The notes beneath the pieces were generated by a model. That model did no database searches. It was not told where the DNA came from and was given only the letters and a program-made list of their open reading frames with translations. Shown here piece after piece: positions 63,865-64,000 of a stretch of DNA of 64,000 nucleotides. A program made the position numbers and the translations under genes. Positions within the stretch are counted from its first letter, which is position 1, and each line of letters starts with the position of its first letter. The DNA is from Hyphomicrobium sp. CS1BSMeth3 (GTDB lineage: Bacteria; Pseudomonadota; Alphaproteobacteria; Rhizobiales; Hyphomicrobiaceae). The stretch lies in NCBI RefSeq assembly GCF_900117415.1, contig NZ_FPEI01000004.1, positions 310,001 through 374,000 on the forward strand. The letters are read 5' to 3'.

Positions 63865-64000
63865 ATGCTTTATCAGGCCTACCAGTTTCAGGATGACCTG
63901 GTGTCGGTATTCCGATCGAGCGCCCGCTGGACGCTGGGCTATGCCCCGAGCCTCCCCGGTCCGCTCGGCGGCCACCTCATGGCCGCCCTCGCGATGGTCT
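63865..64000 (+). CDS. phaZ: Intracellular PHA depolymerase PhaZ, N-terminal fragment (3' end outside window)
   Basis: Only the first 45 codons are present. The start MLYQAYQFQDDLVSVFRSSA matches the opening of intracellular poly(3-hydroxybutyrate) depolymerases (MLYQ.YE.Q.D...P.R..A), before the alpha/beta-hydrolase core that lies beyond the window. TTAGGAGCCC precedes the ATG. Consistent with two phasins in the window. The end of the gene and its catalytic residues cannot be seen. Confidence 0.78.
   Translation, partial: MLYQAYQFQDDLVSVFRSSARWTLGYAPSLPGPLGGHLMAALAMV

Overview
The window is high-GC, gene-dense DNA from an alphaproteobacterium, most likely of the order Hyphomicrobiales (Rhizobiales; Xanthobacteraceae/Bradyrhizobiaceae-like). 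The case rests on protein content: an MntR/MntH manganese pair, a DUF3300 protein with an S74-type C-terminus, two phasins plus the start of a PHA depolymerase, a D,D-carboxypeptidase with a SPOR tail, a LpxQ-like outer-membrane barrel, and UvrA/UvrB with alphaproteobacterial terminal extensions. I saw no rRNA, tRNA, CRISPR array, transposase or prophage module. This is ordinary chromosome, with many small intergenic repeats as the accessory element.

Layout. 0-7.3 kb: end of a DUF3300/S74 envelope protein; divergent mntR and mntH around a palindromic operator; a histidine-rich duplicated protein; small enzymes; an unrecognised 361-aa protein. 7.6-13.4 kb: a secreted protein, uvrA, a DUF4258 protein with an overlapping small partner (toxin-antitoxin-like), a cupin, and a lower-GC islet with two small genes. 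13.4-14.4 kb: a repeat-rich gap. 14.8-19.0 kb: six tandem NTF2/SnoaL-like paralogues on one strand with one GNAT gene among them; this is the most unusual gene arrangement here. 19-24 kb: two SDR oxidoreductases, a pentapeptide-repeat protein and a TcuA-like flavoprotein, separated by repeats. 24-31 kb: leuCD, an MlaC-like protein, a polysaccharide deacetylase, an AhpD-like and a DsbA-like redox protein, PilZ and GFA proteins. 31-41 kb: an M29 aminopeptidase, a phasin, a secreted coiled-coil protein, an 80-bp tandem hairpin array, GST, methyltransferase/VOC pair, arylformamidase-like hydrolase, YdjM-like membrane protein, TetR regulator. 41.5-46.5 kb: a pyridoxal-kinase-like / FAD-oxidoreductase / molybdopterin-oxidoreductase gene set and a LpxQ-like barrel. 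46.6-50.9 kb: a divergent Crp/Fnr regulator and orphan OmpR-type response regulator, an ABC exporter, and a second phasin with PhaR-like sites. 51-64 kb: peptidoglycan enzymes, a DHA2 exporter, a ClpN/coiled-coil protein, a SAF-domain dehydrogenase, uvrB, a GST and the start of phaZ.

Repeats. Four families stand out: (1) a ~167-bp double-hairpin element (18298, 22740, 23782) with covarying stems, a same-length sister at 30443 and a collapsed 24-bp remnant at 33621; (2) a triple-stem element (7549, 13627, 13879, 19933, diverged at 59950) whose stems keep pairing while their sequence changes; (3) REP-type hairpins, one of which lies in frame inside uvrB; (4) an 80-bp hairpin repeated three times in tandem at 35195. 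All starts, families and sites were read by eye; no database search was possible.
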